Positions 34,625 through 45,290 of a DNA stretch of 64,000 nt are shown piece by piece (within the stretch, counting starts at the first letter, position 1; each line of letters begins with the position of its first letter). The stretch spans positions 1-64,000 of the forward strand of contig NZ_BJCC01000005.1 of NCBI RefSeq assembly GCF_004309355.1, written 5' to 3'. Source of the stretch: Enterococcus florum. Its GTDB lineage: Bacteria; Bacillota; Bacilli; Lactobacillales; Enterococcaceae. A program made the position numbers and the translations under genes. The notes beneath the pieces were generated by a model that saw only the letters and a list, made by a program, of their open reading frames with translations, was not told the origin of the DNA and did no database searches.

Positions 34625-36215
34625 ACCATTAATGAAGGTTTTTATCGTTGAAGACGAATTGCTGATTAGAAATTCATTGCGGATGATGTTGACGAAATAT
34701 GAGCAAACCTACGGCATTGTCTACGCTGGAGAAGCCAGTGATGGAGAAATTGCCCTTTCCATGATGCGGGAAATCAAACCCGACATTCTACTGACGGATA
34801 TTCGGATGCCTTTCATGGATGGGCTAACCTTGGCTAAATATGCCAAGGATCTGTTCCCCTGGCTCCACGTGATCATTATCAGCGGTTATCAAGATTTTCC
34901 CTATTTGCAGGAGGCCATCTCCATCGGAGTAGAGGGATACCTTACTAAGCCCATCCACGAAGAAGAATTGTGCGAGGTGATTCAACGTGCGAGAACGAAT
35001 CATGAAAAGATGCTGATCGAGCAGACCGATCCTTCCAAGCAGGAAAAAATGATTGATTTTGAATATTACAAAGAGCATTTTTTTCATAAGCTGAAGGACG
35101 GAAAATACTCAACGAATGAGCTGTTTGATCGGCAGAAGCGTTTGAACTTCACCTTTATCGGTAAATATTTTACGATTCTCGTTGCCCGACTGACACCTGC
35201 AGTCAAGGACAGTTCTTTGTATCATTCATTGATTACGCGTTTTTCCGAATTATTTCATGCGGACAGTCAGGTACTGCTGACCATATTCGATGATTTTACG
35301 ATAACCGGGATAATTGCCGGAGATCGTTTAGAAGAGTCGTTAAATAAAGCCTATTATGTCGCAGATATCCTTCAATATGAATTACACAAATACCCGGAGA
35401 TGACCTTCTTGATCGGCATTGGCTGCCAAACCAATCGAGTATCTGAATTAGGCGGACTCCTGCAAAAGCATGAGGAGGCATTGGCTTTGACCAGCGATCA
35501 ATCCAGTCAGCCGATTATCGAGTTGGCCGTCCCCTCCACTAAAATTCCTAAGGAGATAACCGATGCCTTCATGCCCTTGTTGGAGCCCGAACATTTAGAA
35601 ATTCCTGCCCTTTTATCTGAGATAGAACACCTGCGCACGACTGTTTCCAGTGTGTCAGATCCAAGTCTAAATCAAGCAATTCTTGATACCATCTTCTTAT
35701 GGATCAAACAAGTGGATGAAGCGGCCTGCGATGATTTGCAACAGGAATATACCAATGACAAATTGGAGACTATTTGTCAGACACCAACTTTGTTTACTTT
35801 GACCAGCCGACTGCTGTTAGAGGAACTGACAAAGCTGAAGAACCAACAAAAAAATCCTGAATATCAATCCAAAACGGACAAAATCGTTCAGCAATGTGTC
35901 GATTATTTAAAAGAAAATTATGCTGACCCAAATCTTTCGTTACAATCATTGGCTGATCACCTAAACATCAGTCCTGCCTATCTTAGTACTATTTTTTCGC
36001 AAAACAAGCAGGTCACTTTTATCGAATACCTGACCTGTATCCGCATGGAGCAAGCAAAAAAATTATTGGTCGAAACCAATCATAAAATCATTGATATCAC
36101 TTTTTTTGTCGGCTACAATGATCCCAATTATTTCAGTTTCACCTTCAAAAAAAGAAATGGACTGTCTCCTAAAGAGTTTCGAAAGACTGCAAAAAACGAC
36201 AATGAGGACCACTAA
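34614..36215 (+). CDS. Response regulator with AraC-type DNA-binding domain, YesN-like
   Basis: 533 aa. The receiver domain is at the start (VFIVEDELLIRNSL, phospho-acceptor Asp in LLTDIRMPFMDG, Lys in YLTKPI), followed by a middle segment and a C-terminal AraC helix-turn-helix pair (LSLQSLADHLNISPAYLSTIF, and YNDPNYFSFTFKKRNGLSPKEFR). The open frame reaches upstream to 34548, but AGAGAGGAAA stands before the ATG at 34614, so that start is used; it overlaps the kinase gene by 11 bases. It probably activates the ABC transporter operon next door. Confidence 0.9.
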   Translation: MEHKPLMKVFIVEDELLIRNSLRMMLTKYEQTYGIVYAGEASDGEIALSMMREIKPDILLTDIRMPFMDGLTLAKYAKDLFPWLHVIIISGYQDFPYLQEAISIGVEGYLTKPIHEEELCEVIQRARTNHEKMLIEQTDPSKQEKMIDFEYYKEHFFHKLKDGKYSTNELFDRQKRLNFTFIGKYFTILVARLTPAVKDSSLYHSLITRFSELFHADSQVLLTIFDDFTITGIIAGDRLEESLNKAYYVADILQYELHKYPEMTFLIGIGCQTNRVSELGGLLQKHEEALALTSDQSSQPIIELAVPSTKIPKEITDAFMPLLEPEHLEIPALLSEIEHLRTTVSSVSDPSLNQAILDTIFLWIKQVDEAACDDLQQEYTNDKLETICQTPTLFTLTSRLLLEELTKLKNQQKNPEYQSKTDKIVQQCVDYLKENYADPNLSLQSLADHLNISPAYLSTIFSQNKQVTFIEYLTCIRMEQAKKLLVETNHKIIDITFFVGYNDPNYFSFTFKKRNGLSPKEFRKTAKNDNEDH

Positions 36216-36239
36216 GTCAGCGTCCTCATTGTCGTTTTT
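36192..36239. terminator. Bidirectional terminator overlapping two gene ends
   Basis: AAAAACGACAATGAGGAC and its complement form an 18-base stem with A- and T-runs on the two sides. It contains the last codons of the response regulator and reaches the galM stop, ending both convergent genes. Confidence 0.92.
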
Positions 36240-37290
36240 ATTTGTTAGCAGCAAAGGTAAAAATGGTCGTGTATTCCTTTGCTTCTCCTGCTGGTAAAAT
36301 CGGCGAATCAAATTGCGGCTCATTAATAGCGTTGGGAAAGAATTGCGTCTCCAAGCAAATCCCCGCCCTGCGCTGGTAGAAGAAATGCTGCTTCCCTCTT
36401 TCGTTATTCACAAAATTTCCTGTATACACTTGAATACCGGGAAGAGTAGTGGCGACTTCCAGCTTAATGCCGCTCAAATCTCCGATCAAGACTGCCGCTA
36501 GTTCCAATTCCCCAAGAGCCTTATCCAACACAAAGTTATGATCATAGCCTTTGACAAATTGCAGCTGCAGATCATTCGCATCGATCTCCTCGCCAATTCG
36601 TTTCAATTGTCTAAAATCAAAAGGTGTCCCTTCCACCTTCGCTTTTTCTCCGGTCGGAATCGAGGCTTCATCTGCCACAGGTGTATATTGTTTGGCATTC
36701 ACCTGCAAAAAATGATTCATAATATGCCCTTTATCATGACCATTCAGATTGAAATAGCTATGATGGGTGGGATTAAACACCGTTTGCCGATCGCTTTTTC
36801 CAGTCATAGAAACCAGGAGCTGCTGCCCTTTCAGCTGATAAGTGACTCGGCAAATCAGTTCCCCCGGAAAACCTTGATCCCCTTCAGGACTACGCAATTC
36901 AAAGGTTATACGGTTTTGGTCCTCGTTCAGTTCTTTGACTTTCCATACCCGCAACTGAAAGCCGTCCGGGCCACTGTGCAAATTATTCTCCCCTTCATTT
37001 TTAGCGAGAAAATACTTGCTGCCGGCTAGTTCAAAGGAGGCGTTAGCAATGCGGTTAGCATTTCGGCCAATGACAGCGCCAAAAAAAGTGTGTGTATTCG
37101 TTTGATACTGCTCATAATGGTCATACCCTAAAACAACATCAATTAGCTGATTGTTTTGATCAGGCACCCATAAATGAGTTAGCACCGCACCTAGATTGCT
37201 GACACTCATTTTCAACCCCTGCTGATTTTCAAATTGAAATAAATAAAGTGCTTCGCCCTCGGTAGTCGTTCCAAATTCTATTTTCTTCAT
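36238..37290 (-). CDS. galM: Aldose 1-epimerase
   Basis: 350 aa galactose mutarotase-family protein, interconverting the alpha and beta forms of sugars. Visible motifs: GAVIGRNANRIANASFEL, the catalytic His in PTHHSYFNLNGH, DHNFVLD and, near the end, GICLETQFFPNAINEP. It is the last gene of the minus-strand group xfp-galM, after the ara genes, and probably prepares arabinose or galactose for metabolism. Confidence 0.9.
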   Translation of the reverse strand: MKKIEFGTTTEGEALYLFQFENQQGLKMSVSNLGAVLTHLWVPDQNNQLIDVVLGYDHYEQYQTNTHTFFGAVIGRNANRIANASFELAGSKYFLAKNEGENNLHSGPDGFQLRVWKVKELNEDQNRITFELRSPEGDQGFPGELICRVTYQLKGQQLLVSMTGKSDRQTVFNPTHHSYFNLNGHDKGHIMNHFLQVNAKQYTPVADEASIPTGEKAKVEGTPFDFRQLKRIGEEIDANDLQLQFVKGYDHNFVLDKALGELELAAVLIGDLSGIKLEVATTLPGIQVYTGNFVNNERGKQHFFYQRRAGICLETQFFPNAINEPQFDSPILPAGEAKEYTTIFTFAANK

Positions 37291-37329
37291 CTGCTGACAC
37301 TCCTCTAAGTTGTCTCAAAGAACTCATCC

Positions 37330-39714
37330 TTAACTAAAGTGATACTCTTTTCTTTTCAGAGCTTCCCATTGCCAATTCTCAACCTCTGGAATGTCTGTTC
37401 CATTGGCACGAATGTAGTCATGGTGGTATTGGAGTGTTTCATCCATTTTAGCAGAAAATGCTGCGGCTTGGGAACCTAATACGGCGTTTGCTGCATCTTG
37501 TGCCAAGTGGAAGCGATCCATTTCGCTAAAGACCCGCATATCAAATGGGGTGGTGATATCGCCATTTTCCCGATAACCATGAATATGAATATTGTGATTG
37601 GTACGATCAAAGAAGATGTCTCTAATCATGCCTTCATAGCCATGGAAGGCAAAGACGATCGGTTTGTCTGCTGTAAACAGTGCATCAAATACTTCATCGC
37701 TCAATCCTCGCGGATCAACCTCTGGGTGGCGCAGCTTCAAAAGATCCACCACGTTGATAAAGCGGATTTTCAAGTCAGGGAACTGCTTGTTCAAGATCGA
37801 AACCGCTGCTAAAGCCTCCAAGTTAGGCTCGGTTCCAGCTGCGGCAATCACCAAATCAGGTTCGCCGCCATCATCGGTACTGGCCCAATCGATGACCTTC
37901 AAGCCTTTTTCTACCAACTCTTCGGCTTCATCCGCTGAATAGAACTGCGGACGAGGATGCTTGCTGGATACGATCAAATTGATGACTTGTTTATCCTGCA
38001 TCGCTTTGTCCATGACCGCCATCAAGCTGTTGGCATCGGCTGGCAGATATTCCCGAATAAATTCCGGTTTCTTCTCAGCCAAATGGGTCAATACTCCTGG
38101 ATCTTGGTGGGTGTAGCCATTGTGGTCCTGTTGGAACACCGTAGACGTTGCGATCACATTCAAGGCAGGGTATTCTTTGCGCCACGCATGGGCACTGGCC
38201 TTGCGCATCCATTTGAAATGCTGCGTTAACATCGAGTCTACTACGCGCAAGAACGATTCGTAACTGGCAAAGAACCCATGACGTCCTGTTAGTACATAGC
38301 CTTCCAAAAAGCCTTCTGCTTGGTGCTCAGACAATTGGCCATCAATGACACGGCCCACGGAGGATTGCCATTCATCGGTGCTGTCTTTTGGCTCCAGCCA
38401 TTGACGATCTGTCGCTTCAAAGACTTTGTTTAAACGATTGGACTTGGTTTCGTCTGGTCCAAAGATTCGGAAATTGGTTGGGTTTTCGATCACCATATCT
38501 CGTGCCTGCTGCCCAAAAATAATCATATCCTGTGCCATTACAGCACCTGGTGTCGAGGTATCAATTGCATATTGTTTCCAATCCGGCATCTTCATTGGTT
38601 TTGGATCGATTCCACCGTTGGTAATCGGGTTGGTAGACATCCGTTTGTCGCCTTTTGGTGAGAGGGCCTTTAGTTCCTCAACGATTTTGCCGTTTTCGTC
38701 AAACAGCTCTTCTGGACGGTAGGATTTCAACCAATCCACTAATTTGTCAATGTGTTCCATATGCTCAGATCCCACTGGGATCGGCACTTGGTGTGCTCGG
38801 AAGGTCCCAGCGATTTGTTCGCCATCCCAGGTTTCAGGGCCAGTCCAGCCTTTTGGCGTGCGGAAAATGATCATTGGCCATTTTGGCATCGCTGCCTCTT
38901 TCGCATCGCTCTTACGGGCTTCGCTTTGAATTGTTTGAATCTCTTCAATCACAGCGTCCAAGGTTTCAGCCATCGCTGGATGCACTAGTTCTGGATCTGT
39001 GCCTTCAACGAAATACGGATTCCAGCCCATCCCTTCAAAATAGTTTGCTAAATCTTCGTTGGATTTGCGGGAAAGAATTGTAGGGTTGGAGATTTTGCCG
39101 CCATTCAGGTAAAGGATCGGCAAGACCGCACCGTCATTGACCGGATTGATAAAGACATTGGAAAACCAGCCGCTTGCTAGAGGCCCTGTTTCCGCTTCGC
39201 CGTCTCCGACAACTGTTGCGGCAATTACTTCAGGATTGTCTAAAATGGCTCCCGTCGCATGAGACAATGCGTAGCCAAGTTCGCCGCCTTCATGAATCGA
39301 TCCTGGTGTTTCTGGTGCCGCATGCGAAGCGATTCCGCCAGGGAAAGAGAAGACTTTGCAGAGGTTTTTCAAGCCTTCTTCGTCTTCTGTGTAGTCAGGA
39401 TAAATCTCTGTATAGCTGCCATCGATATAAGAGTTGGACACCATCACTTGGCCGCCATGTCCAGGGCCTTCCACATAAAACATGTTCAGATCATACTTGT
39501 TGATGGCCCGATTTAAGTGTGCATACAAAAAGTTTTGGCCGGAAATGGTGCCCCAGTGACCGATCGGATGGGTCTTCACATCTTCTTTTTGAATGGGCCG
39601 GCGCAATAGAGGATTATCCTTTAAGTACATTTGAGCCACCGAGATGTAGTTGGCGGCCCGCCACCAGGCATCGACCTTTGCAAGATAGTCTTTGGTGTCA
39701 AATTGATTTTCCAT
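37330..39714 (-). CDS. xfp: Xylulose-5-phosphate/fructose-6-phosphate phosphoketolase
   Basis: 794 aa thiamine-diphosphate enzyme cutting xylulose-5-phosphate into glyceraldehyde-3-phosphate and acetyl-phosphate. Signatures: [71 protein letters not shown] site [13 protein letters not shown], and [12 protein letters not shown]. It has full family length. It lies downstream of araBDA, separated from araA by a terminator-like hairpin, so it links arabinose use to heterolactic fermentation. Confidence 0.97.
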   Translation of the reverse strand: MENQFDTKDYLAKVDAWWRAANYISVAQMYLKDNPLLRRPIQKEDVKTHPIGHWGTISGQNFLYAHLNRAINKYDLNMFYVEGPGHGGQVMVSNSYIDGSYTEIYPDYTEDEEGLKNLCKVFSFPGGIASHAAPETPGSIHEGGELGYALSHATGAILDNPEVIAATVVGDGEAETGPLASGWFSNVFINPVNDGAVLPILYLNGGKISNPTILSRKSNEDLANYFEGMGWNPYFVEGTDPELVHPAMAETLDAVIEEIQTIQSEARKSDAKEAAMPKWPMIIFRTPKGWTGPETWDGEQIAGTFRAHQVPIPVGSEHMEHIDKLVDWLKSYRPEELFDENGKIVEELKALSPKGDKRMSTNPITNGGIDPKPMKMPDWKQYAIDTSTPGAVMAQDMIIFGQQARDMVIENPTNFRIFGPDETKSNRLNKVFEATDRQWLEPKDSTDEWQSSVGRVIDGQLSEHQAEGFLEGYVLTGRHGFFASYESFLRVVDSMLTQHFKWMRKASAHAWRKEYPALNVIATSTVFQQDHNGYTHQDPGVLTHLAEKKPEFIREYLPADANSLMAVMDKAMQDKQVINLIVSSKHPRPQFYSADEAEELVEKGLKVIDWASTDDGGEPDLVIAAAGTEPNLEALAAVSILNKQFPDLKIRFINVVDLLKLRHPEVDPRGLSDEVFDALFTADKPIVFAFHGYEGMIRDIFFDRTNHNIHIHGYRENGDITTPFDMRVFSEMDRFHLAQDAANAVLGSQAAAFSAKMDETLQYHHDYIRANGTDIPEVENWQWEALKRKEYHFS

Positions 39715-39757
39715 TCCTTTACCCCTTTTTAGTTTTTTTTACCTTTATCAGTTTATA

Positions 39758-39791
39758 AACTATTGGCTTGGAAAGCTCCAAACCAATAGTT
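39758..39791 (-). terminator. Hairpin between araA and xfp
   Basis: AACTATTGG/CCAATAGTT stem with extra inner pairs, 4 bases after the araA stop. The following T-run is weak, so partial read-through into xfp is possible. Confidence 0.7.
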
Positions 39792-39795
39792 ATCC

Positions 39796-41223
39796 CTATT
39801 TAATTACTACATACTCCAAATCAACCAGCTTCGCCCAAGTCACAATTTGATCAGTTGTCAGGTTTAAGGAAACCACCGTGTGATGCCCACCTCCGGTTTC
39901 GATCCAGGTACCGACACCGTCATGGAAGTTTGGTTTGACCTTCCATAAGACCCGCGCCACTGGTAAATTCGGCGCTTCCTCGGTCGGCTCAAAAGCTTCC
40001 ACCTCATTAATCAACAGCTTGTAATGCGTTCCAAAATCAGCCATCGATACCACCACACCATCGCCAGCTTTGCCGTCAAATACTAAGCGGGCCGGGTCTT
40101 CTCGATCACCCATTGACAGCGGGGAGACCACAATTTTTGGTTTGTTGACACCCAAGGTAGGATCTACCTCCATCATATGAGACTGCAAAATTGCTTCCTG
40201 TCCAGCGGCTAGCTCATAGGTGTAATCCTCCATGAAGCCGGTATTTTCATTGTGAGCCATTACCTTCATCAGACGAGCCAACGCAGCCGTTTTCCAGTCA
40301 CCTTCTCCTGCAAACCCGTAACCTTCTGTCATTAAGCGCTGCACTGCCAAGCCAGGCAATTGCTGCATTCCATATAAATCTTCAAAATTTGAAGTAAAGG
40401 CATTGTAGCCGCCTGCCTCTAAGAAACGACGAATCCCGATTTCTTGACGCGCTTGGACCTTCACGTGGGCTTCCCAAGTCGCTTGATCATAATCGCCATA
40501 ATCAAAATCATACAGCTCCTTGTATTCCGCAAATAAGGCGTCGACTTCGCTTTCCTCTACGGCGTCCACATACTCGACTAAATCGCCGATTCCAAAGTAA
40601 TCCACGACCCAACCGAACTGAATTTGAGCCTCGACTTTATCGCCTTCAGTCACCGCCACGTTGCGCATGTTGTCGCCAAAACGAGCAACCTTGATATTGA
40701 AGCTTTCATTATAAGCTGCCGCTACATCCATCCAGGCTGAAATTTGCTCTTGGACACTCTCAGTTTGCCAATAGCCGACAACGATTTTGTTTTGTTTTTT
40801 TAGACGAGCATTGATAAAGCCATATTCACGATCCCCATGAGCGGATTGATTCAAATTCATAAAGTCCATATCAATCGAATCCCAAGGAATGCTTTCATTG
40901 AATTGGGTCGCTAAATGCAGCAGCGGTTTTTGCAGCAACTTTGTTCCACGAATCCACATTTTCGCTGGCGAGAAGGTATGCATCCAAGTAATCACACCCG
41001 CCACTTCATCACGATAATTGACCTCTTTCATGATTGAAGTAATAGTATCCGCTGTCACTGCCAATTCTTTTAAGACGATCGGATAGTGCATTTTCCCGCT
41101 GTCATTTAAGCCTTGTACGATTGTTTCAGCATTTTTTTTGACTGCCTGCAACGCTTCTTCTCCATACAAATGCTGAGACCCAACCACGAACCAAAATTCT
41201 TTTTTACTAATTGTTACCATCAT
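39796..41223 (-). CDS. araA: L-arabinose isomerase
   Basis: About 475 aa. Interconverts L-arabinose and L-ribulose, using Mn2+. Family motifs: [84 protein letters not shown] and [11 protein letters not shown]. The frame opens at 41244, but AAGGAGAGAGA is immediately before the ATG at 41223, so [10 protein letters not shown] is the start. Third gene of araBDA. Confidence 0.96.
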   Translation of the reverse strand: MMVTISKKEFWFVVGSQHLYGEEALQAVKKNAETIVQGLNDSGKMHYPIVLKELAVTADTITSIMKEVNYRDEVAGVITWMHTFSPAKMWIRGTKLLQKPLLHLATQFNESIPWDSIDMDFMNLNQSAHGDREYGFINARLKKQNKIVVGYWQTESVQEQISAWMDVAAAYNESFNIKVARFGDNMRNVAVTEGDKVEAQIQFGWVVDYFGIGDLVEYVDAVEESEVDALFAEYKELYDFDYGDYDQATWEAHVKVQARQEIGIRRFLEAGGYNAFTSNFEDLYGMQQLPGLAVQRLMTEGYGFAGEGDWKTAALARLMKVMAHNENTGFMEDYTYELAAGQEAILQSHMMEVDPTLGVNKPKIVVSPLSMGDREDPARLVFDGKAGDGVVVSMADFGTHYKLLINEVEAFEPTEEAPNLPVARVLWKVKPNFHDGVGTWIETGGGHHTVVSLNLTTDQIVTWAKLVDLEYVVIK

Positions 41224-41247
41224 TCTCTCTCCTTCATTCTTCATTGA

Positions 41248-41946
41248 TTAGTTTCCTTGCCCATAATAGGCATGTTTTCCATGTTTTCTTAAGTAATGTT
41301 TATCCAATACCCGTTGCGGCAGTGCTTCTGCATAGCTGTTCAATTGACGAGTGAATAAATTCATCTTGGCTACCTCATCCAAAACCACGGCATTCATCAC
41401 AGCACTGCCAGCATCCTTGCCCCAGGTAAATGGTCCGTGACCATGCAGCAACACACCAGGAATCTCCAAAACATCGATATCCCGCTCTTTAAATGTTTCA
41501 ATAATCACCTTGCCTGTTTCATGTTCATAGCCGCGGTCAATCTCGTCCTGAATCAAAAATCTGGCACAAGGAACACTGCCATAAAAAGTATCCGCATGCG
41601 TTGTCCCCATCGCTGGCAGATCCAATCCTGATTGTGCCCAGATCGTTGCCCAGGTCGAATGGGTATGGCAGATACCACCAAGCTCTGGAAAAGCTTTGTA
41701 AAGCACTGCATGGGTTGGGGTGTCCGAAGATGGATTCAGTGCGCCTTCGATTACCTGGTTCTCCAAATCGACTACCACCATATCGTCAGCAGTCATATTC
41801 TCATAGCTGACACCGCTGGGCTTGATGACAAAGCAACCCGTTTCCGGATCGCGTGCACTCACGTTTCCCCAGGTATACTTGATCAGTCCTTGCTTCGGCA
41901 GCTCCAAATTGGCTTGAAAAACCTCTTCCTTTAATTGTTCTAACAT
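41248..41946 (-). CDS. araD: L-ribulose-5-phosphate 4-epimerase
   Basis: 232 aa class II aldolase-fold enzyme making D-xylulose-5-phosphate. It shows [21 protein letters not shown], the zinc His pair in [22 protein letters not shown] and [11 protein letters not shown]. It sits between araB and araA with short gaps. Confidence 0.95.
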   Translation of the reverse strand: MLEQLKEEVFQANLELPKQGLIKYTWGNVSARDPETGCFVIKPSGVSYENMTADDMVVVDLENQVIEGALNPSSDTPTHAVLYKAFPELGGICHTHSTWATIWAQSGLDLPAMGTTHADTFYGSVPCARFLIQDEIDRGYEHETGKVIIETFKERDIDVLEIPGVLLHGHGPFTWGKDAGSAVMNAVVLDEVAKMNLFTRQLNSYAEALPQRVLDKHYLRKHGKHAYYGQGN

Positions 41947-41958
41947 TCAACGTCCTCC

Positions 41959-43566
41959 TTAATTCAATGCGTTTATCGCAGTTCGTTCAATCGACAGCCC
42001 TGTTTCATAACGCTTGATAAACTGTTCAAAACCAGCAATGTCTTCCTTCGTAGGTACGACAGTCTCCCCTTTTGCTTCAGAGAAGACTTTTTGCTCCAAA
42101 AAGTCTTCCAACGACAGCTTCTCATGCTCAAGCAAATAGGAAGCCAAGAGAGCAATCCCCCAAGCACCGCCTTCTCCAGCAGTTTCCATTACCGTAACGG
42201 GCGCTTCCATTGCCGAAGCTAAGATTCGCTGTCCCACTTCCGGTGTCTTGAAAATCCCGCCATGTCCAACCAATTTATCGATCTGAATATTCTCCTTTTT
42301 CAGAATCTCCATTCCGATACGCATCGCGCCAAACGCACTGGAGAGATGAAGACGCATGAAATTTGCCAGAGTGAATGCACTGTCTGGTTTTCGAACGAAC
42401 AGCGGTCTGCCTTGATCCATCCCCGTAATATTCTCGCCGGAATAGTACCCATACGAGAGCAGACCGCCGCAATCCGGTTCACCCTTCAAAGCCTCTTGAA
42501 ACAAGGTGTTGTATAATTTTTCTGCACTGATTTCAAGACCCAGACTTTCGGAAAACTCTTTGAACAGCTTGATCCAGGCATTGATCTCAGAAGAGCAGTT
42601 GTTCGTATGGACCATGGCAACAAGATCCCCACTCGGTGTTGTGACCAGATCAATCTCAGGATGGACTTCGCTCAGGTCCCTTTCTAAAACGATCATAGCA
42701 AACGCCGAGGTTCCTGCTGAAACATTGCCGGTCCGCTTGCCGACGCTATTCGTCGCCACCATTCCGGTCCCGGCATCGCCTTCTGGCGGGCAAAGCGGGA
42801 TCCCCGCTTGCAATGTTCCTGTGGGGTCCAAAAGATATGCGCCCTCTTTTGTCAGTGTTCCCGCAGCCTGACCAGCCACTAATACCTCAGGCAACAGCTG
42901 ATTTACATCTACTGGGACGCCTTCCGCCTGTGCGAGATCATTAAAAATAGCGGTCATTCGTTGATCGTACTTCTGTGTTTGACTGTCGATCGGAAACATT
43001 CCAGACGCATCCCCAACACCCAAAACCTTTTGTCCGGTCAATTGCCAATGAATGTAGCCAGCCAGGGTCGTAAAAAAGTCAATCTCCTTCACATGCGGTT
43101 CCTTATTTAAGATGGCCTGATACAAATGGGCAATGCTCCAGCGCTGCGGAATATTGTAGTCCAGCGCCTCCGTCAAACGCGTCTCCGCTTCTGCAGTCAT
43201 TGCATTTCGCCACGTTCGAAAAGGTACTAAAAGCTTTTCTTCTCGGTTAAAAACCAGATAACCATGCATCATCGCACTAAATCCTATCGATCCGATGGTC
43301 GTCAAGGTTTCACCATAGACTTCAAAAACCTCTGTTGCCATTTTTCGATAGCTGACACGTAAGCCCTTCCAAATATCCTCTAACGAATAAGTCCAGATTC
43401 CGTCCTCCAATCGATTCTCCCAATCATAGCTGCCACCTGCGATTGGTGTGCGATCAGATCCAATCAAGACTGCCTTGACACGCGTAGAACCAAACTCAAT
43501 ACCTAAAGATGTCCGGCCATCTATAATATCCAGCTTGGTTTCAACAATTCTTTCCTCTGTTTTAAT
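41959..43566 (-). CDS. araB: L-ribulokinase, FGGY family, probable ATT start codon
   Basis: About 535 aa. FGGY kinase phosphorylating L-ribulose: [16 protein letters not shown] in the ATP-binding N-terminal half, [35 protein letters not shown] in the middle, and [16 protein letters not shown] near the end. The frame extends to 43659, but that ATG lies inside an AraR operator and upstream of the promoter -10. The only good ribosome site is AGGAGG at 43580-43575, exactly eight bases before an in-frame ATT at 43566, with no ATG, GTG or TTG near it. An ATT start is therefore likely. Confidence 0.9.
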   Translation of the reverse strand: MKTEERIVETKLDIIDGRTSLGIEFGSTRVKAVLIGSDRTPIAGGSYDWENRLEDGIWTYSLEDIWKGLRVSYRKMATEVFEVYGETLTTIGSIGFSAMMHGYLVFNREEKLLVPFRTWRNAMTAEAETRLTEALDYNIPQRWSIAHLYQAILNKEPHVKEIDFFTTLAGYIHWQLTGQKVLGVGDASGMFPIDSQTQKYDQRMTAIFNDLAQAEGVPVDVNQLLPEVLVAGQAAGTLTKEGAYLLDPTGTLQAGIPLCPPEGDAGTGMVATNSVGKRTGNVSAGTSAFAMIVLERDLSEVHPEIDLVTTPSGDLVAMVHTNNCSSEINAWIKLFKEFSESLGLEISAEKLYNTLFQEALKGEPDCGGLLSYGYYSGENITGMDQGRPLFVRKPDSAFTLANFMRLHLSSAFGAMRIGMEILKKENIQIDKLVGHGGIFKTPEVGQRILASAMEAPVTVMETAGEGGAWGIALLASYLLEHEKLSLEDFLEQKVFSEAKGETVVPTKEDIAGFEQFIKRYETGLSIERTAINALN

Positions 43567-43603
43567 AGGAATCGCCTCCTCATTTTTCCTAAATGATACA
43601 ACT

Positions 43604-43632
43604 AGTATATAATTTATGTACGTACATGTCAA
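43604..43632 (-). promoter_or_regulatory. Promoter of the araBDA operon
   Basis: On the minus strand TTGACA (43632-43627) and TATACT (43609-43604) are 17 bases apart. The spacer is filled by an AraR-type operator, so repressor binding would block RNA polymerase. Confidence 0.88.
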
Positions 43633-43659
43633 TATGATAATTAATATTTGTACGTACAT
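43616..43659. promoter_or_regulatory. Two AraR operators
   Basis: ATGTACGTACAT (43616-43627) and ATTTGTACGTACAT (43646-43659) match the AraR operator pattern known from Bacillus (core TGTACGTACA). Their centres are 32 bases apart, about three helical turns, which suits cooperative binding by the AraR encoded next door. Confidence 0.88.
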
Positions 43660-43667
43660 AAAAGCGC

Positions 43668-43695
43668 AAAAAAATAGCCTCTTTAAAAGAGACTA
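43668..43695 (-). terminator. Terminator of araR
   Basis: TAGTCTCTTT/AAAGAGGCTA stem followed by seven T on the minus strand, directly after the araR stop and ahead of the AraR operators. Confidence 0.88.
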
Positions 43696-43706
43696 CTTTG
43701 ATCTGA

Positions 43707-44780
43707 TTAGGATGAGACAGAATCTCGTTCCACTATCTGCGGCTCATATAAAATATCTGCTTGCCGTTTGCCCGTTTCAATCGTTGTCACAATCCATTCC
43801 GCGGCATCCCTGCCCATTTGTTCCTTTGGATGTGTTAGGGTCGTCAGTTTCACTGCGCCGACTTTGCTTAGCGCGGAATCATCATTGCCAATGATGGACA
43901 GCGCCTCTGGAATCTGATACCCTTCTTCCACTAAACGATCCAGCAGGAGACTAGCGATCTGATCGTTGTAGCAGACTAAGCCTGTGATTGTTTCTGCTTT
44001 AAGACGCTCTTTGACCATCTTAGGAACCTGTTTTCGCGTCTCGGTCGTGTAAGTAATGATATCTTCAGGAGCAAATTGGATATCATATTGTTCACACGCT
44101 TGGATGAAGCCCTTCATCCGGTATTTCCCCTGCAAGTCATCAATCTTAGTGACCAGCAGCAAATTTTCGTGCTGCTGTCGGATCAAATGTTCTGTCGCCA
44201 AAAAGCCCACCTTTACATCATCTACGCAGAGCGAAGCTGCATCCAGCTCTTCATAGACTGCATTGATCATCACCATGGGGATTCCCTGCTCCCGCAACTG
44301 TACGTACAAAGCCAGGTTGGGATTGTATTGATTGCTTTTCGTAGGTTCAACAATTAGACCATCCACACCGAACTGGATCATTTTCTCCAAGCAGGCTTTT
44401 TCCTGCTGGTAATCATTGTTGGTACTTGCTAAAAGCAGTGAATAGCCTTGTTGACTCAAGCCTTTTTCAATCCCACGGATAATCGAGGGGAAAATATAAT
44501 CAGAGAGATACGTGGTGATCACTCCAATAGTTTTTTGCTGGTTTTTATTCGCACTGCGTTTTTTATAGGCATCATCCACATAGGTCCCAGATCCTTTTTC
44601 CTTTCGCAGATACCCTTCGTTCACTAAGGTTGCGATGGCCTGTCTGACCGTATGACGGCTGACATCGTAATCCTTTTGCAGCTGAAGCTCTGGAGAAATC
44701 GCCTCATGCAGCCCAATCTCTCCAGAGATGATCTTGGCTTTGATCTCATCTGCGATTCTTTGATATTTGGTTTTGTTCAT
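43707..44780 (-). CDS. araR: AraR, GntR/LacI hybrid transcriptional repressor
   Basis: About 357 aa. A GntR-type winged helix lies at the start (YQRIADEIKAKIISGEIG, DYDVSRHTVRQAIATLVNEGYL, KEKGSGTYV), followed by a LacI/periplasmic-binding-like sensor domain that binds L-arabinose in known AraR proteins. The frame reaches 44852, but the family start MNKTKYQRIADEI is at 44780 behind GCAGGCGGA. It is placed just upstream of the araB promoter, in the same direction. A third TGTACGTACA lies inside its own coding sequence. Confidence 0.92.
   Translation of the reverse strand: MNKTKYQRIADEIKAKIISGEIGLHEAISPELQLQKDYDVSRHTVRQAIATLVNEGYLRKEKGSGTYVDDAYKKRSANKNQQKTIGVITTYLSDYIFPSIIRGIEKGLSQQGYSLLLASTNNDYQQEKACLEKMIQFGVDGLIVEPTKSNQYNPNLALYVQLREQGIPMVMINAVYEELDAASLCVDDVKVGFLATEHLIRQQHENLLLVTKIDDLQGKYRMKGFIQACEQYDIQFAPEDIITYTTETRKQVPKMVKERLKAETITGLVCYNDQIASLLLDRLVEEGYQIPEALSIIGNDDSALSKVGAVKLTTLTHPKEQMGRDAAEWIVTTIETGKRQADILYEPQIVERDSVSS
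44299..44308. promoter_or_regulatory. AraR-like site inside araR
   Basis: TGTACGTACA, the core of the two promoter operators, also occurs within the araR coding sequence. It could support looping or roadblock control, or be chance. Confidence 0.4.
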
Positions 44781-44870
44781 TCTACATCCGCCTGCTCTTT
44801 CCGTCAAAAATATGTCCGAACAATTTTTGTCTATTGTAGCATATTCAGGCAACTATAGGGTAGATCTCTG

Positions 44871-44902
44871 AAAAAAGAGAGCAGTCTCTTTCCCCTGCTC
44901 TC
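44871..44902 (-). terminator. Terminator upstream of araR
   Basis: GAGAGCAG/CTGCTCTC with a ten-base loop and a run of six T on the minus strand. It would end transcripts coming from 45.3-45.8 kb. Confidence 0.75.
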
Positions 44903-44996
44903 AGATTATGCTTAATTCGTATTTTCTTGTCGTCTTATTTCCAGCTCACGAATGATTATAGACCCATTTTTTTCAAATCTGAAATAGCTCATCATA

Positions 44997-45260
44997 ATGA
45001 CTGCTCCTCCCACGAAAAACATCGCTGGTAAAAATGACCAAGCCGGAAAAAGAAAACCTTCATCAACCAGAATCGACAGCATTCAACTTTGGCATCGTGC
45101 TGCAACTCCGGATAAAGAAAATCATGAAGCGATTGCAGCAGCCAATGTCAATAAAAAAGGACTGCTGACTGGCAACAATCCAACAAAGGCATTGAAGAAG
45201 AGAAAAAAGCACAAAAAAAGAAAGCGCAAGTAACAGCGCTCTTTGATGAAACAAGGGACT
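44997..45260 (+). pseudogene. Possible frameshifted small gene, function unknown
   Basis: An ATG at 44997 opens a 78-codon frame rich in Lys and Ala. At an A-run near 45152 the reading seems to shift: the other frame continues as DWQQSNKGIEEEKKAQKKKAQVTALFDETRD, which looks more protein-like than the Lys-only tail of the first frame. No ribosome site or family was recognised. It may be a decayed gene or not a gene at all. Confidence 0.25.
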
Positions 45261-45290
45261 AGGATCTATTTTCAGTCGCGGAAGGTTGAG

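Noticed and set aside
43567-43659. ATG at 43659 as the araB start
   Set aside because: It falls inside an AraR operator upstream of the promoter -10 and the extra residues do not resemble ribulokinase.
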